Shown: one piece after another, positions 26,999-35,652 of the stretch
Layout of the letters: each line of letters begins with the position of its first letter
Numbering within the stretch: position 1 is the first letter of the stretch
Source: JBMNOU01 sp050943215
GTDB lineage: Bacteria > Bacillota > Clostridia > Christensenellales > SZUA-584
DNA length: 64,000 nucleotides
Assembly (NCBI GenBank): GCA_050943215.1
Contig: JBMNOU010000004.1
Location: 1 to 64,000 of the forward strand
Reading direction: 5' to 3'
Position numbers and translations under genes: made by a program
The notes under the pieces: generated by a model
Told to the model about the DNA's origin: nothing
Database searches by the model: none
The model's input: the letters and a program-made list of their open reading frames with translations, nothing else

Positions 26999-27027
26999 CG
27001 GGCGGGGGAGACCTTGCCCGTATTTTT
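26999..27027 (+). terminator. Intrinsic terminator of lipoprotein copy 2
   Basis: CGGGC/GCCCG arms around a 12-nt loop, followed by TATTTTTATT. Nearly identical in layout to the terminator at 25815-25846. Confidence 0.75.
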
Positions 27028-27076
27028 ATTGGATAAAGGGGGAGAGGTTAGAGAGCCACAGATAGAAACCGGGATG

Positions 27077-27119
27077 AAAAACCGGGATGAACGCATGGTT
27101 TTGCGTATGGCATCCCGGC
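27077..27119 (-). terminator. Intrinsic terminator of the ABC-2/PASTA operon
   Basis: On the minus strand, CCGGGAT (27118-27112) pairs with ATCCCGG (27088-27082), with an inner ACGC/GCGT pairing, and five T residues follow. It lies just after the PASTA gene stop. Confidence 0.75.
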
Positions 27120-27129
27120 TGCAAACAAA

Positions 27130-28869
27130 TTATTCGGAGGGCGCAGGTGGCGGATCGGGACTGATAGATAATGTAATCGCACTCCCGGCGGCGACCGTTG
27201 AATATGCGCGCAGCGACTGCCTGCAGATCTTGCCCGCGAAGCCTTCAACATATTCCTCGGCTTGAGTGAATGTAATGCTAAACGATGAAAAATAACTGCG
27301 AGCCTCGGCTTGTGTCTTGCCAACGAAATTAGGGACGTTAACTGTTACGTTGGCGGGTGCAAACTTGAGCGTGATCTCAGACCCTTGCATTACTTCGGCA
27401 CCCGCAGCGATGCTCTGGTACCAGATCTCGCCGGGTAGTCTGCCCAAAGCGCTCTCTTCGACAAACACAGGTACTATGCCTATATCCTGGCACATTGCGA
27501 TCGCGATCTCCCTTGTGATTGCGTTATCATAGCCGGAGCCTTCTGGTGCGACAAAATCTGGCACGTATATCACTTTGCCCACAGATACCGTAATATTAAT
27601 CGTTGTTTTGACGCCGATAACCGTGTTTGCCTTATCTTGATGGATAATAGTGCCGGATTCGTAATTGCTCTGGGTGTAGACGGGGCTAATGGCAATTCTT
27701 GCGCCCTGATCGTTTAAGTCTTTTGCCCAGCTTTCGATGGCGTCTCTTGTCTGACCGATAAAAGAAGGAAGCACGATCTTATTCCCAAGGGAATAATACA
27801 GCTCGAGTATGTCACCCTCTTCGTATACGGAGCCGGCCTTGATGCTTTGCGAGACGAAAGCGCCCGCAGAAGAGCCCGAATATTTCTCTAAGATCGTGAC
27901 AGGTATATTTAGCTGTGCCGCGACGGCGCTGCCCGTCTCTTTTGAATAGCTCGAAAAGTCGGGTATCTTAATTAATGGCCCTTTTGAGACAATCAGTCTG
28001 ATCTCGTCGCCTTTGCCGATCTTTTCTTCCGCTTTGACGCTTTGAGAGATGATAGAGCCTTTTGGAACATAATCGTCATACCGCTCTTCAACGCTCAGCA
28101 CAATGCCGTTATCGCTCGCGAAAACATAGCACTCGGATATGGGCATCGTTTTAAAATCAGGAACGGTAATCTCGACCACGGATTCATCCTTAGGGCCTTT
28201 GGAGATGATGATATAGACCGGGGTATCTCGCCTGACTTCGCCCAATACGGTGTTGTCGTTAATTTCGAAGCGGATGACTTTTCCGGATGCTACCGTATCG
28301 TTATATTCGGTTGTAATGCGCACTTTGGTCATAAAATTCTCGGCGGCCCAAGATTCAATCTCGTCTTTAGTCATGGATGTAAGATCGGGAAGCGGCAGTG
28401 TAACCGAGAGGTCATGACCGAGCGATACAGTCAATTTTAGAAAATCTCCTTTGCGTAGACTATCGCCCGGGGCTATATCCTGCAAGATTACGCAGCCCGA
28501 ACTGTATACGTCATTATATTCTTCCTGTGTCTTAAGCCTTATCCCGTTCTCGTTTGCCCAGAGCTGCGCGTCGCTGAGCGCCCAGCCAGTCAGGTCGATC
28601 ACTTTAATGCCCCCGCTTAAAAGCAGCACGAGCACCAGTATGATGCCTATGACGGCTATGCCACCGGCAACGGCCGGAATCAGGAACTTCGGCTTGTTTT
28701 TTACAACAGGCAATAGTGCGGTTTCTTTTCTTTCGTGTTTTTTAAAACCGCTTTTTTGTTCATACTTATACCCAAGATCCGCGTCTTTGACGGTGACCTT
28801 ATTGGACGGAATGTCAACCTCGTCCCTGTTCTTATTGTAATTGCTTAAAAAATCGTTATTATCACTCAT
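27130..28869 (-). CDS. Membrane-anchored multi-PASTA protein without a kinase domain
   Basis: A 579-residue protein with a cytoplasmic, charged N-terminus (about 1-62) and one membrane segment (about 63-87, LIPAVAGGIAVIGIILVLVLLL). About seven PASTA-like repeats of roughly 65-70 residues follow, each with a hydrophobic start (VTVPDF or similar), a DA or EA helix and a GxxV/GxxI turn before VSxG. PASTA domains bind muropeptides or unlinked peptidoglycan and usually sit on PknB kinases or penicillin-binding proteins; here no kinase or transpeptidase is attached. It ends in Pro-Pro-Pro-Ala-Pro. It lies 14 nt after an ABC-2 permease gene, which suggests wall sensing or coupling of the exporter to the wall (inference). 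Confidence 0.85.
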   Translation of the reverse strand: MSDNNDFLSNYNKNRDEVDIPSNKVTVKDADLGYKYEQKSGFKKHERKETALLPVVKNKPKFLIPAVAGGIAVIGIILVLVLLLSGGIKVIDLTGWALSDAQLWANENGIRLKTQEEYNDVYSSGCVILQDIAPGDSLRKGDFLKLTVSLGHDLSVTLPLPDLTSMTKDEIESWAAENFMTKVRITTEYNDTVASGKVIRFEINDNTVLGEVRRDTPVYIIISKGPKDESVVEITVPDFKTMPISECYVFASDNGIVLSVEERYDDYVPKGSIISQSVKAEEKIGKGDEIRLIVSKGPLIKIPDFSSYSKETGSAVAAQLNIPVTILEKYSGSSAGAFVSQSIKAGSVYEEGDILELYYSLGNKIVLPSFIGQTRDAIESWAKDLNDQGARIAISPVYTQSNYESGTIIHQDKANTVIGVKTTINITVSVGKVIYVPDFVAPEGSGYDNAITREIAIAMCQDIGIVPVFVEESALGRLPGEIWYQSIAAGAEVMQGSEITLKFAPANVTVNVPNFVGKTQAEARSYFSSFSITFTQAEEYVEGFAGKICRQSLRAYSTVAAGSAITLSISPDPPPAPSE

Positions 28870-28883
28870 CCCGCTGCCCCTTT

Positions 28884-30668
28884 TTAGTTTGTGATATCTT
28901 TTTTCTTAAATACCCAGACGGAAATGAAAGTACATATTACCGATAGAGCCATCAGTAATATGATACCATATGTCAGGCTGAGTGCAAGCCCCCGGTCAAT
29001 AAGCATATCGACCGCAGAATACCTGATAAAAAAGGACGATATCTGCACGAACGGCACCGGGGTATAAGCGATCCATTCGATAAGCCGGATTGTATTTAAC
29101 ACGTTCATTAAAATCACACAGCCGATAAAGCAGACGATCGGCACAGAAATAGAAACGGCAATGTTTTTGACAAGCACCGAAAGCATGAATGCCACGCAGT
29201 ACCCGAATATAACGGTAACCCAGCATGCGATAAAGCGGGGTATATAATAAGCGAAGAAATTGATCTCTCCCGAAACCGTATAGTTAGGATAGGCGTAGTC
29301 TGAAAAGCCAAAGAATATGCCGTTTGCAACTATATTAATGATGGTGCCAGCGATATAGATCCCAAGACAGATCAAAAGCGCGGCAATAAACTTGGACATC
29401 AGTATCTTGGTACGCGTTTTGGGGCGTATCATCAGCAGCCTGACCGTTCCGAGTTGGAATTCGCTTGCCATGATCCAACCGCCCAGCAGCACGGCAAACA
29501 GCGCGACGATTACCGAGTAATCAAGGAATTTAACGGTAATGTTACGTGCGCCGTCCGAGACGTATTTCATGTCCGGCTTGTCTGCGTCGAGGCATTTTTG
29601 CCCGATCAGTATTGTGTTGTTAAGTTCGTCAATTTGTGATTGCATATAAGCTGTATATCCCGCGTAGGACTTATATTCGGATAAAAGGTATTGGTTGCGG
29701 TTGAATTCTTCTTCGGTGACAATCGTTGTATACATAATCTGGTTACGGCAGTTCTCGATATCCGAAAGGGCAATATTTTGCCATACGTCGGCACCCGGAA
29801 TGATGTTCTTTTCTAGCCTGTATTCGAGAATCGGGATGTTGTTTGTGTTAACCAGCTCAATCTGTCTATTGAGATCCTCGATGATCGGGCTAATGTTCTC
29901 TTCCTGTTCCGGATTATCTATAATCGCCTGTTCCTGTATTTCGATCTGATCTTTTAGGCTCTCGATATTTTCGTTCTCTTGCCTGATACGCAGCGCGATA
30001 TATTTTGGGAAATTATCGTTTTCAATCACATCATATATCGACGATAAGTAATCATCGGCGCTGTCTAGCGCTACAAGCCTCTGCTCCGCGGATATATTAA
30101 TGTATTTCTTATCGAACAAATCAGGATCAATATACAATCTGAATTGTGCGGCTTCCTTCAACACGTCCGGGCTTGTATCGTTATGTTCGTATATAAACCT
30201 GTCATGCAGAGAGTTTAAACCGTTCCATACCAGATCCATCCGGTAATCCTCATATGTTGTAATGTACTGAGCAAAACGGGCGTAGTAGCTTATTTCCTGA
30301 TCCATTATTTCAAGCGTTAAATCAAGCGCCGCAGGGTTTGTAAAAAGGCTCTTGTCCCTTTCAAAATATTCCTTCTCGTCCATAACGGAGCTTATATTCC
30401 AGTAGAACGGATTATCCGGCATCACTGTCACATCGCCCACTATAATTGGGTCCTCATTGCTGTATCCGTATCCGGGGCCGTAAAATCTATCTTCTTTGGC
30501 ATAGGTGATCGGCATCGGATAATATCCGCCCTCATCAGAGTTTGGCGACACCGCGCCCACGATTGGCGCGGCGATACTGACCAAAAGGATCAATATGCCG
30601 AATATCAGCAGGAATTTTGACCGGAATATATTCTTGATCTCAAGCATTATCTGACTTAAAAATTTCAT
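28884..30668 (-). CDS. ABC-2 type transporter permease with large extracellular domain
   Basis: A permease of about 594 residues. One membrane segment near the N-terminus (residues about 17-40) is followed by a long extracytoplasmic region of about 330 residues, rich in charged coiled-coil-like stretches. A cluster of about five membrane segments lies in the C-terminal third. This layout is that of ABC-2/NatB-type exporters whose first loop is expanded. The start is the ATG at 30668, 7 nt after AAAGGA; an ATG 21 nt upstream overlaps that site. It is paired with the ATPase gene 39 nt upstream. Cargo unknown; antimicrobial peptide or Na+ export are the common roles. Confidence 0.85.
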   Translation of the reverse strand: MKFLSQIMLEIKNIFRSKFLLIFGILILLVSIAAPIVGAVSPNSDEGGYYPMPITYAKEDRFYGPGYGYSNEDPIIVGDVTVMPDNPFYWNISSVMDEKEYFERDKSLFTNPAALDLTLEIMDQEISYYARFAQYITTYEDYRMDLVWNGLNSLHDRFIYEHNDTSPDVLKEAAQFRLYIDPDLFDKKYINISAEQRLVALDSADDYLSSIYDVIENDNFPKYIALRIRQENENIESLKDQIEIQEQAIIDNPEQEENISPIIEDLNRQIELVNTNNIPILEYRLEKNIIPGADVWQNIALSDIENCRNQIMYTTIVTEEEFNRNQYLLSEYKSYAGYTAYMQSQIDELNNTILIGQKCLDADKPDMKYVSDGARNITVKFLDYSVIVALFAVLLGGWIMASEFQLGTVRLLMIRPKTRTKILMSKFIAALLICLGIYIAGTIINIVANGIFFGFSDYAYPNYTVSGEINFFAYYIPRFIACWVTVIFGYCVAFMLSVLVKNIAVSISVPIVCFIGCVILMNVLNTIRLIEWIAYTPVPFVQISSFFIRYSAVDMLIDRGLALSLTYGIILLMALSVICTFISVWVFKKKDITN

Positions 30669-30707
30669 CGTCGCATCCTTTCTTGCCATAAAGCACCATA
30701 GGCGTGT

Positions 30708-31628
30708 TTATTGAATCTGGCCTTTTGTGCCTGTCGTCATTGAAATAAAGTCTTGTTCAAGCGTCCTTTGCGCCTGATTGACCGCATATATATCTACGCC
30801 CATGCCGATAATATGTCTGATAATATCGGGTATCTGGTCGCGTTTCATTACGATGGTCACACCGCCGTTTTCTTTGCTGCAGTTCGCGTTGAGCTCTTTG
30901 AAATATTCATACGTTTTATCGTTGCTGTTTGTCGCGAATGTATAACTGTATATGTCGTCATCTGTAGCTTCAACCTGGTCAATTGTCTTTTCACCGATCA
31001 TTACGCCGTTGTCAATAATATATATTCTGTCACACATAAGCTCCATCTCGTATAGCAGGTGGCTTGAGATGAATACTCCCACGCCGGCGTTTTTAGAGAG
31101 GTATTTTAGCAGGTCCCTAAGCTCTTTGATGCCGATTGGGTCAAGCCCGTTAGTTGGCTCGTCCAACACGAGAAGTTGCGGCCTGTGCAGCAGAGCCTGA
31201 GCTATTCCAATGCGCTGGCGCATCCCTAAAGAGTATGTTTTGACTTTATCATCGATACGCTGAGACATTTTGACAAGTTTGACCACCTCATCGATGGTTT
31301 GGGTATGCTTGCCCTGATACATCGACGCAAAGTACTCGAGGTTTTGCCGGCCTGTCATCCGCTTGTAGAGATCGGGATTTTCAACAACGCCTCCGATATT
31401 CTGCATCGCGTTTTCAAAATCTGTCACGATATTATGCCCGCAGACAGTAATCTGGCCCTTTGTAATGGAAAATAGGCCAACGATAGTCTTGATGGTCGTT
31501 GTTTTCCCTGCGCCGTTGGGTCCTAAGAATCCGACAATTTCTCCCGAATTTACAGTCAAAGAGATGTCATCCAGTATCTTTTTCTTTTTTATGATCTTTG
31601 TCAGACCTTCAATTTTTAACAGTTCCAA
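30708..31628 (-). CDS. ABC transporter ATP-binding protein (exporter type)
   Basis: An ATPase of about 306 residues. Walker A GPNGAGKTTTIKTIVG, signature YSLGMRQRIGIAQALL, Walker B LLVLDEPTNGLDPIG and the H-loop in VFISSHLL are all intact. The C-terminal 80 residues form a regulatory extension common in DrrA/CcmA-type exporters. A TTG start at 31628, 7 nt after AAAGGA, gives MELLKIEGLTK, as in relatives; upstream in-frame starts lack a signal. It is the first gene of the operon with the ABC-2 permease and the PASTA protein. Confidence 0.9.
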   Translation of the reverse strand: MELLKIEGLTKIIKKKKILDDISLTVNSGEIVGFLGPNGAGKTTTIKTIVGLFSITKGQITVCGHNIVTDFENAMQNIGGVVENPDLYKRMTGRQNLEYFASMYQGKHTQTIDEVVKLVKMSQRIDDKVKTYSLGMRQRIGIAQALLHRPQLLVLDEPTNGLDPIGIKELRDLLKYLSKNAGVGVFISSHLLYEMELMCDRIYIIDNGVMIGEKTIDQVEATDDDIYSYTFATNSNDKTYEYFKELNANCSKENGGVTIVMKRDQIPDIIRHIIGMGVDIYAVNQAQRTLEQDFISMTTGTKGQIQ

Positions 31629-31767
31629 TGACGTGTCCTTTCCCACATATTCGTGCAGTGATATTTTATCTATCATTAGACGTAGGTAGAATAATATATG
31701 TTCCATTTAAAGCATGTATATGGCAAAAATAATTATTTTTATACGGTCACTAGTCACCAAAAGAAAG

Positions 31768-33006
31768 TTATTCTTTTGTTCTGATTAGCAAAGAGAGTAT
31801 CAGATTGAATACGGCGATTAGCGATGCACATATAAATACAACCTGATATCCGATAGCCGCCCATAATAGCCCGCCGCAGACGGGTATAAACATCGATACA
31901 ACATGATCAAGGCTGACTCCTGTCGAGAGGGTCGGGATCACCTCGCTAGGATCATCCGATATCTTTTTAACGTATGTCGAGCGAGCCATTTCGACCGCGC
32001 TTAGAGAATTATCGACAATATAGCACCCGGCAGTAATGACCAACGCGACAGTGGCAGGGAAAATATCCCCCGAAAACGCATACCCTATGCACAGCACGAT
32101 TAGCAGTATCGCTTCGGCGGTCAGCACGATGCGCTCGCCAAGCCTGTCTATAGCTTTGCCTACGATGGTGCGCGTTCCGATACTCAAGGCCGCAACAATA
32201 AAGCCGTAGATCGCGAAGGTCGGCGTATCTATGCCATATATTCTGATCAGCACCCAAGGCGCAAATGTGAGGAATATCTGCTTGCGGGCACCGTTGGCCA
32301 TGCTCAGTAAATAGAAAAGCATGAATTTTTTCTTAAATACGAAACGCCTAAGCTTGGCATCCGTTTGCTGCGGTTTCATATACATCAGCAATATGCCGCC
32401 TATAAAAAAACACACGGCCGCGATCGTGAAAGCTTCAGCATATAAGATGCCAAGATACTCAAAGCCGAGCCATACGATGAGATAACCGACGATCGTTGCC
32501 GCTAGATTATATGCGTTATACCGGGCTAAACGAATACCATAATTCTGCTGATCCGAGAGGTGCATTCCCATCCCGGGCACCAGCGGCATAAAGATATGGA
32601 TGCCGAGGTTCAAAACGACCATCCAGACTATCATCATTGAAAAATCAGGGGAGAATACGCCGAGCCCAAGCATGCCTATCGCGGACAGTATCATGCTGAG
32701 CGAAGCGAGCCGCGTGCTGCCCAGAAAAGACAGCCCGGCAAATATGGCGATCATCAGCACACCGGGCAGTTCGCGGGGGATCTCTACAAAGCCTCTTGCC
32801 GTTTCGGACAGATGGTAAACGTCGTTTAAAAAGTTATTGAATATTGCGACATGTATTCCGCCGGCAATGCCTGTTATGAAACCGGCGGCCAGCAGCAGAT
32901 TAAAATCTCTGTCGGACGCAAATGAACGAAAGAGATTTTGTCTTTTGACCGATAAAAAACCTTTTGATTTTATATAGACCGTGCGGCTTTGATTATCGTT
33001 CTTCAT
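31768..33006 (-). CDS. Major facilitator superfamily transporter
   Basis: A permease of about 412 residues with twelve predicted membrane helices in two halves. An MFS-type loop is visible after helix 2 and again near TIVGKAIDRLGERIV. The N-terminal cytoplasmic tail is basic. The start is the ATG at 33006, 7 nt after AAAAGG. Substrate not predictable. It stands alone between the ABC operon and the divergent amidase gene. Confidence 0.85.
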   Translation of the reverse strand: MKNDNQSRTVYIKSKGFLSVKRQNLFRSFASDRDFNLLLAAGFITGIAGGIHVAIFNNFLNDVYHLSETARGFVEIPRELPGVLMIAIFAGLSFLGSTRLASLSMILSAIGMLGLGVFSPDFSMMIVWMVVLNLGIHIFMPLVPGMGMHLSDQQNYGIRLARYNAYNLAATIVGYLIVWLGFEYLGILYAEAFTIAAVCFFIGGILLMYMKPQQTDAKLRRFVFKKKFMLFYLLSMANGARKQIFLTFAPWVLIRIYGIDTPTFAIYGFIVAALSIGTRTIVGKAIDRLGERIVLTAEAILLIVLCIGYAFSGDIFPATVALVITAGCYIVDNSLSAVEMARSTYVKKISDDPSEVIPTLSTGVSLDHVVSMFIPVCGGLLWAAIGYQVVFICASLIAVFNLILSLLIRTKE

Positions 33007-33149
33007 CGTGGCGCCTTTTATATAATGCATTCATACTGTTTATTTTAACATACACAGATCTGAGTGGATATGTATTTATAAATATGTTAGTGAAAATACT
33101 TCCACCCGGTTACGGCTTACAATCTAGCATTAAACAGAGCCGAAAATGC

Positions 33150-33178
33150 TTGTTTTTGGAAGCCGGCTGCATTAGAAT
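33150..33178 (+). promoter_or_regulatory. Possible promoter of the amidase gene
   Basis: TTGTTT (33150-33155), 17 nt, TAGAAT (33173-33178), about 105 nt before the amidase start. Confidence 0.4.
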
Positions 33179-33284
33179 ATCTTTATCAGATATGCTGGCT
33201 CTATGATCAATATAAAAGTTAGGTCGTGTGGCATTTTACGGCTGGTTTCTATGGTAGCAGAATATAAGCGAAACGGGGAAAAGG

Positions 33285-34112
33285 ATGGATAAAGACGATC
33301 TGTCAAAAATAGAAATTGATTTAGTGAAAAAACGGCGCAGGTATAGTCTTAATAAACGCAAGTTAGGCAGGGCGCTGGCTCTGTTTTGCGGATTTGCAGC
33401 GGTTGTAATAATATCTTGCTATTTACTATTTGCCAATGATCAAGTGAGATTGGCATTTTTTGCTGCGAGCCAGCCGCTGCAGGTATCGCATCAGGTTAGC
33501 CCGGAAGGGTTTGATGGTAATGCAGCGGCGCTAGACGGAAAAGTGGTTGTCATCGACGCGGGTCACGGCGGATTTGACAGCGGAGCAATTAGCGTAAGTG
33601 GCGTGCATGAGGCCGAGCTCAACTTAAATGTGGCGGAGTATCTGCAAGAGACGCTTAGCTTGGGCGGTGCCAACGTGATCATGACCCGTATCGATGTGAA
33701 CGCACTGGGCGATACTAAGAAAGAGGATATGGCTGAGAGGCGGCGCATCATACTGCAGAGCGGTGCGGACATCGTGGTAAGTATTCATATGAATGCGCAT
33801 ATCGACCCTGAGATATCCGGCCCGGTCGTTATTTTTATGGAAAGCTCGGTGCAGGGCGAAATACTGGCCAAAGCCATCCAGGAAAGCCTAAACGCCGGTC
33901 TTGATACTGCGCATCCTGGCAGCATACGCTCGGATAACCTATATGTTTTGCGGAGCGGACCGCAGCCGAGCGTTCTTATCGAATGCGGGTATCTTACTAA
34001 CCCGGCGGAAGAAGCTAGATTGACGAACAAGGATTATCAGCGCAAGGTAGCGAAGGCCGTGTGTGATGGTATTGACGGCTACTTTGCCGCAATAAATGCG
34101 GGTGAAGCATAA
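33285..34112 (+). CDS. N-acetylmuramoyl-L-alanine amidase (Amidase_3), membrane anchored
   Basis: A 275-residue wall hydrolase. A basic cytoplasmic start is followed by one membrane segment (about 27-47). The Amidase_3 domain begins near residue 83. Zinc ligands are His in VVIDAGHGGFDSG, Glu in VHEAELNLNVAEY and His in VVSIHMNAH. The catalytic Glu is in VLIECGYLTNPAEE. It would cut the bond between MurNAc and the stem peptide outside the membrane. The resemblance to CwlD raises a possible role in spore cortex maturation (inference). It stands alone. Confidence 0.9.
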   Translation: MDKDDLSKIEIDLVKKRRRYSLNKRKLGRALALFCGFAAVVIISCYLLFANDQVRLAFFAASQPLQVSHQVSPEGFDGNAAALDGKVVVIDAGHGGFDSGAISVSGVHEAELNLNVAEYLQETLSLGGANVIMTRIDVNALGDTKKEDMAERRRIILQSGADIVVSIHMNAHIDPEISGPVVIFMESSVQGEILAKAIQESLNAGLDTAHPGSIRSDNLYVLRSGPQPSVLIECGYLTNPAEEARLTNKDYQRKVAKAVCDGIDGYFAAINAGEA

Positions 34113-34153
34113 GCAGAGTATCTATCCGAGAGCAACCTTTTAAGATAACGCTA

Positions 34154-34182
34154 TTGACTTCATCCGTATGATGGATTACTAT
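34154..34182 (+). promoter_or_regulatory. Promoter of the first GntR-family regulator
   Basis: TTGACT (34154-34159), 17 nt, TACTAT (34177-34182). A palindrome at 34191-34209 lies just downstream, over the expected transcription start. Confidence 0.65.
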
Positions 34183-34190
34183 ATACTAAT

Positions 34191-34209
34191 AAATTATAAT
34201 TTATAATTT
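34191..34209. promoter_or_regulatory. Palindromic candidate operator
   Basis: Perfect 9-bp arms AAATTATAA/TTATAATTT around a central T. Its position after the -10 box suits autoregulation by the GntR/FCD protein encoded 19 nt downstream (inference). It is A/T only, so chance cannot be excluded. Confidence 0.45.
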
Positions 34210-34227
34210 TTTGCTAAGGAATGAATT

Positions 34228-34866
34228 ATGCAACATCTCGGACTTAAGCAACGGGCATATCAAATCATCAAGGATAAGCTTTTGAATCTGGAATTCGAAC
34301 CCGGCAGCCGGATTCGGGAAGACCTTCTGGCGAATGAGATATCAATGAGCCGCACTCCGGTACGTGAAGCCATCAATCAGCTGGCTGCAGAAGGGCTTAT
34401 TACGATTATCCCGAGAAAAGGGATTTTTTGCATTGATTTTAGCCTTAATGAGATAAAGGGTCTGCTAGATGTACGGCAAAGCCTTGAGAAGCTTGCGTTT
34501 GAAAAGTGCTTTGAACTCGTTGATGACAAACAACTTAAAAATTTAGAGCAGCTCAATGTCAAGTTTGAACAGGCTTTAGCTAGCAAGCAATATAAAAGGT
34601 GCAATGAGCTCGATAGTGAATTTCATATCGCGATAGCCAAAGTATCAAAGAATAAAAAACTCGTTGAATTTATTATAGAAATTGAAGAATTTATGCATAT
34701 TGTTAGGCATCTTGAGAAAAAGACAGATGCAAACGAAAAAAATTCAACTGCTCTTAAACAGCATAAAGTCATCATACAATGCATCAAATCAAGAGATCTT
34801 CAACGCGCTATTAACGAGCTCGAAAACAATATCAAAAGCATGAAAGAGCATCTGGGAATAAATTGA
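34228..34866 (+). CDS. GntR family regulator, FCD subfamily (1)
   Basis: A 212-residue regulator. The N-terminal winged helix (about 5-72) includes EPGSRIREDLLANEISMSRT, PVREAINQLAAEGL and IIPRKGIF. The all-helical FCD ligand domain (about 80-205) contains metal-site His residues in SEFHIAIA and ALKQHKVI. FCD regulators usually respond to small carboxylic or sugar acids. It is first in a run of genes leading to the 2-oxoacid dehydrogenase cluster. A second FCD regulator lies at 41643-42353. Confidence 0.9.
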   Translation: MQHLGLKQRAYQIIKDKLLNLEFEPGSRIREDLLANEISMSRTPVREAINQLAAEGLITIIPRKGIFCIDFSLNEIKGLLDVRQSLEKLAFEKCFELVDDKQLKNLEQLNVKFEQALASKQYKRCNELDSEFHIAIAKVSKNKKLVEFIIEIEEFMHIVRHLEKKTDANEKNSTALKQHKVIIQCIKSRDLQRAINELENNIKSMKEHLGIN

Positions 34867-35037
34867 TCCTGAAAACGGATATCCGTAAGCCAGATCCAGG
34901 TCATCAAGCCGATGCTTAGATATAAAGGAATTTTAAAGCTAATTGGTGTTAAGACGGCCCTTAGCGAGCGGTTAAAGAAGCTATTGAAATGAAAATAAAA
35001 TAACAAATGAATTTAGTTTAATTCGAGGTGGTTTATC

Positions 35038-35595
35038 ATGAACAATGAATTGTTGCGTATTTATCAGATTCTCAAAGACCATGAAAAGGATGACTTTAGG
35101 CAATTCTATACATCGGGTTTTCAGGCGGAAGGTTTGTATGGCTGCTGCGGTCAGTGTACTGTTTTTCCATTTGTTCAGATGCTGAAAGTTGACAGCGGGT
35201 TATTTAAATATGCGTCTGGTTTTTGCGCGGGAGAAGGCCAGATGGGGCAATACCCCTGCGGCGCGTTCAACGGTGGCATCCTTGTTTTATCATACCTTTT
35301 TGGGCGCGATATCGAACAGACACAGAGCGATATCGATTTTAGCAAGACATATTTTAGGAACACATGCCGGCTAGTGAGGGAATTTGAGAAAAGATTCAAA
35401 ACCGTTTTTGATGATGTATTGTGCAAAAACGTACAGCATAAGATCTTTGGCCGCTCTTTTATGATGCTTGACAGCGAGGACTACGCCGTATTCGAGCAGA
35501 TGGGCGGGCATGTCGATAAATGTACGAATGTTGTCGGAACAAGCGCCCGGATTATAGCACGGATCATTTACGAAGAATTAGATAGAATGTTGTAA
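35038..35595 (+). CDS. C_GCAxxG_C_C-type cysteine-rich redox protein
   Basis: A 185-residue soluble protein with clustered cysteines in the N-terminal half (EGLYGCCGQCTVFPFVQM, ASGFCAGEGQMG, QYPCGAFNGG) and two more near residues 112 and 131. The pattern matches the C_GCAxxG_C_C family of putative redox or metal-binding proteins found in anaerobes, whose function is largely unknown. The ribosome binding site GAGGTGG precedes the ATG. It lies between a GntR regulator and a hydroxyacid dehydrogenase, suggesting a redox role in that pathway (inference). Confidence 0.75.
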   Translation: MNNELLRIYQILKDHEKDDFRQFYTSGFQAEGLYGCCGQCTVFPFVQMLKVDSGLFKYASGFCAGEGQMGQYPCGAFNGGILVLSYLFGRDIEQTQSDIDFSKTYFRNTCRLVREFEKRFKTVFDDVLCKNVQHKIFGRSFMMLDSEDYAVFEQMGGHVDKCTNVVGTSARIIARIIYEELDRML

Positions 35596-35652
35596 TTTGG
35601 GATTTATCCAAATATATTTAAGAAATGCGAAAGAATAAAAGGAGGAGTAGCA

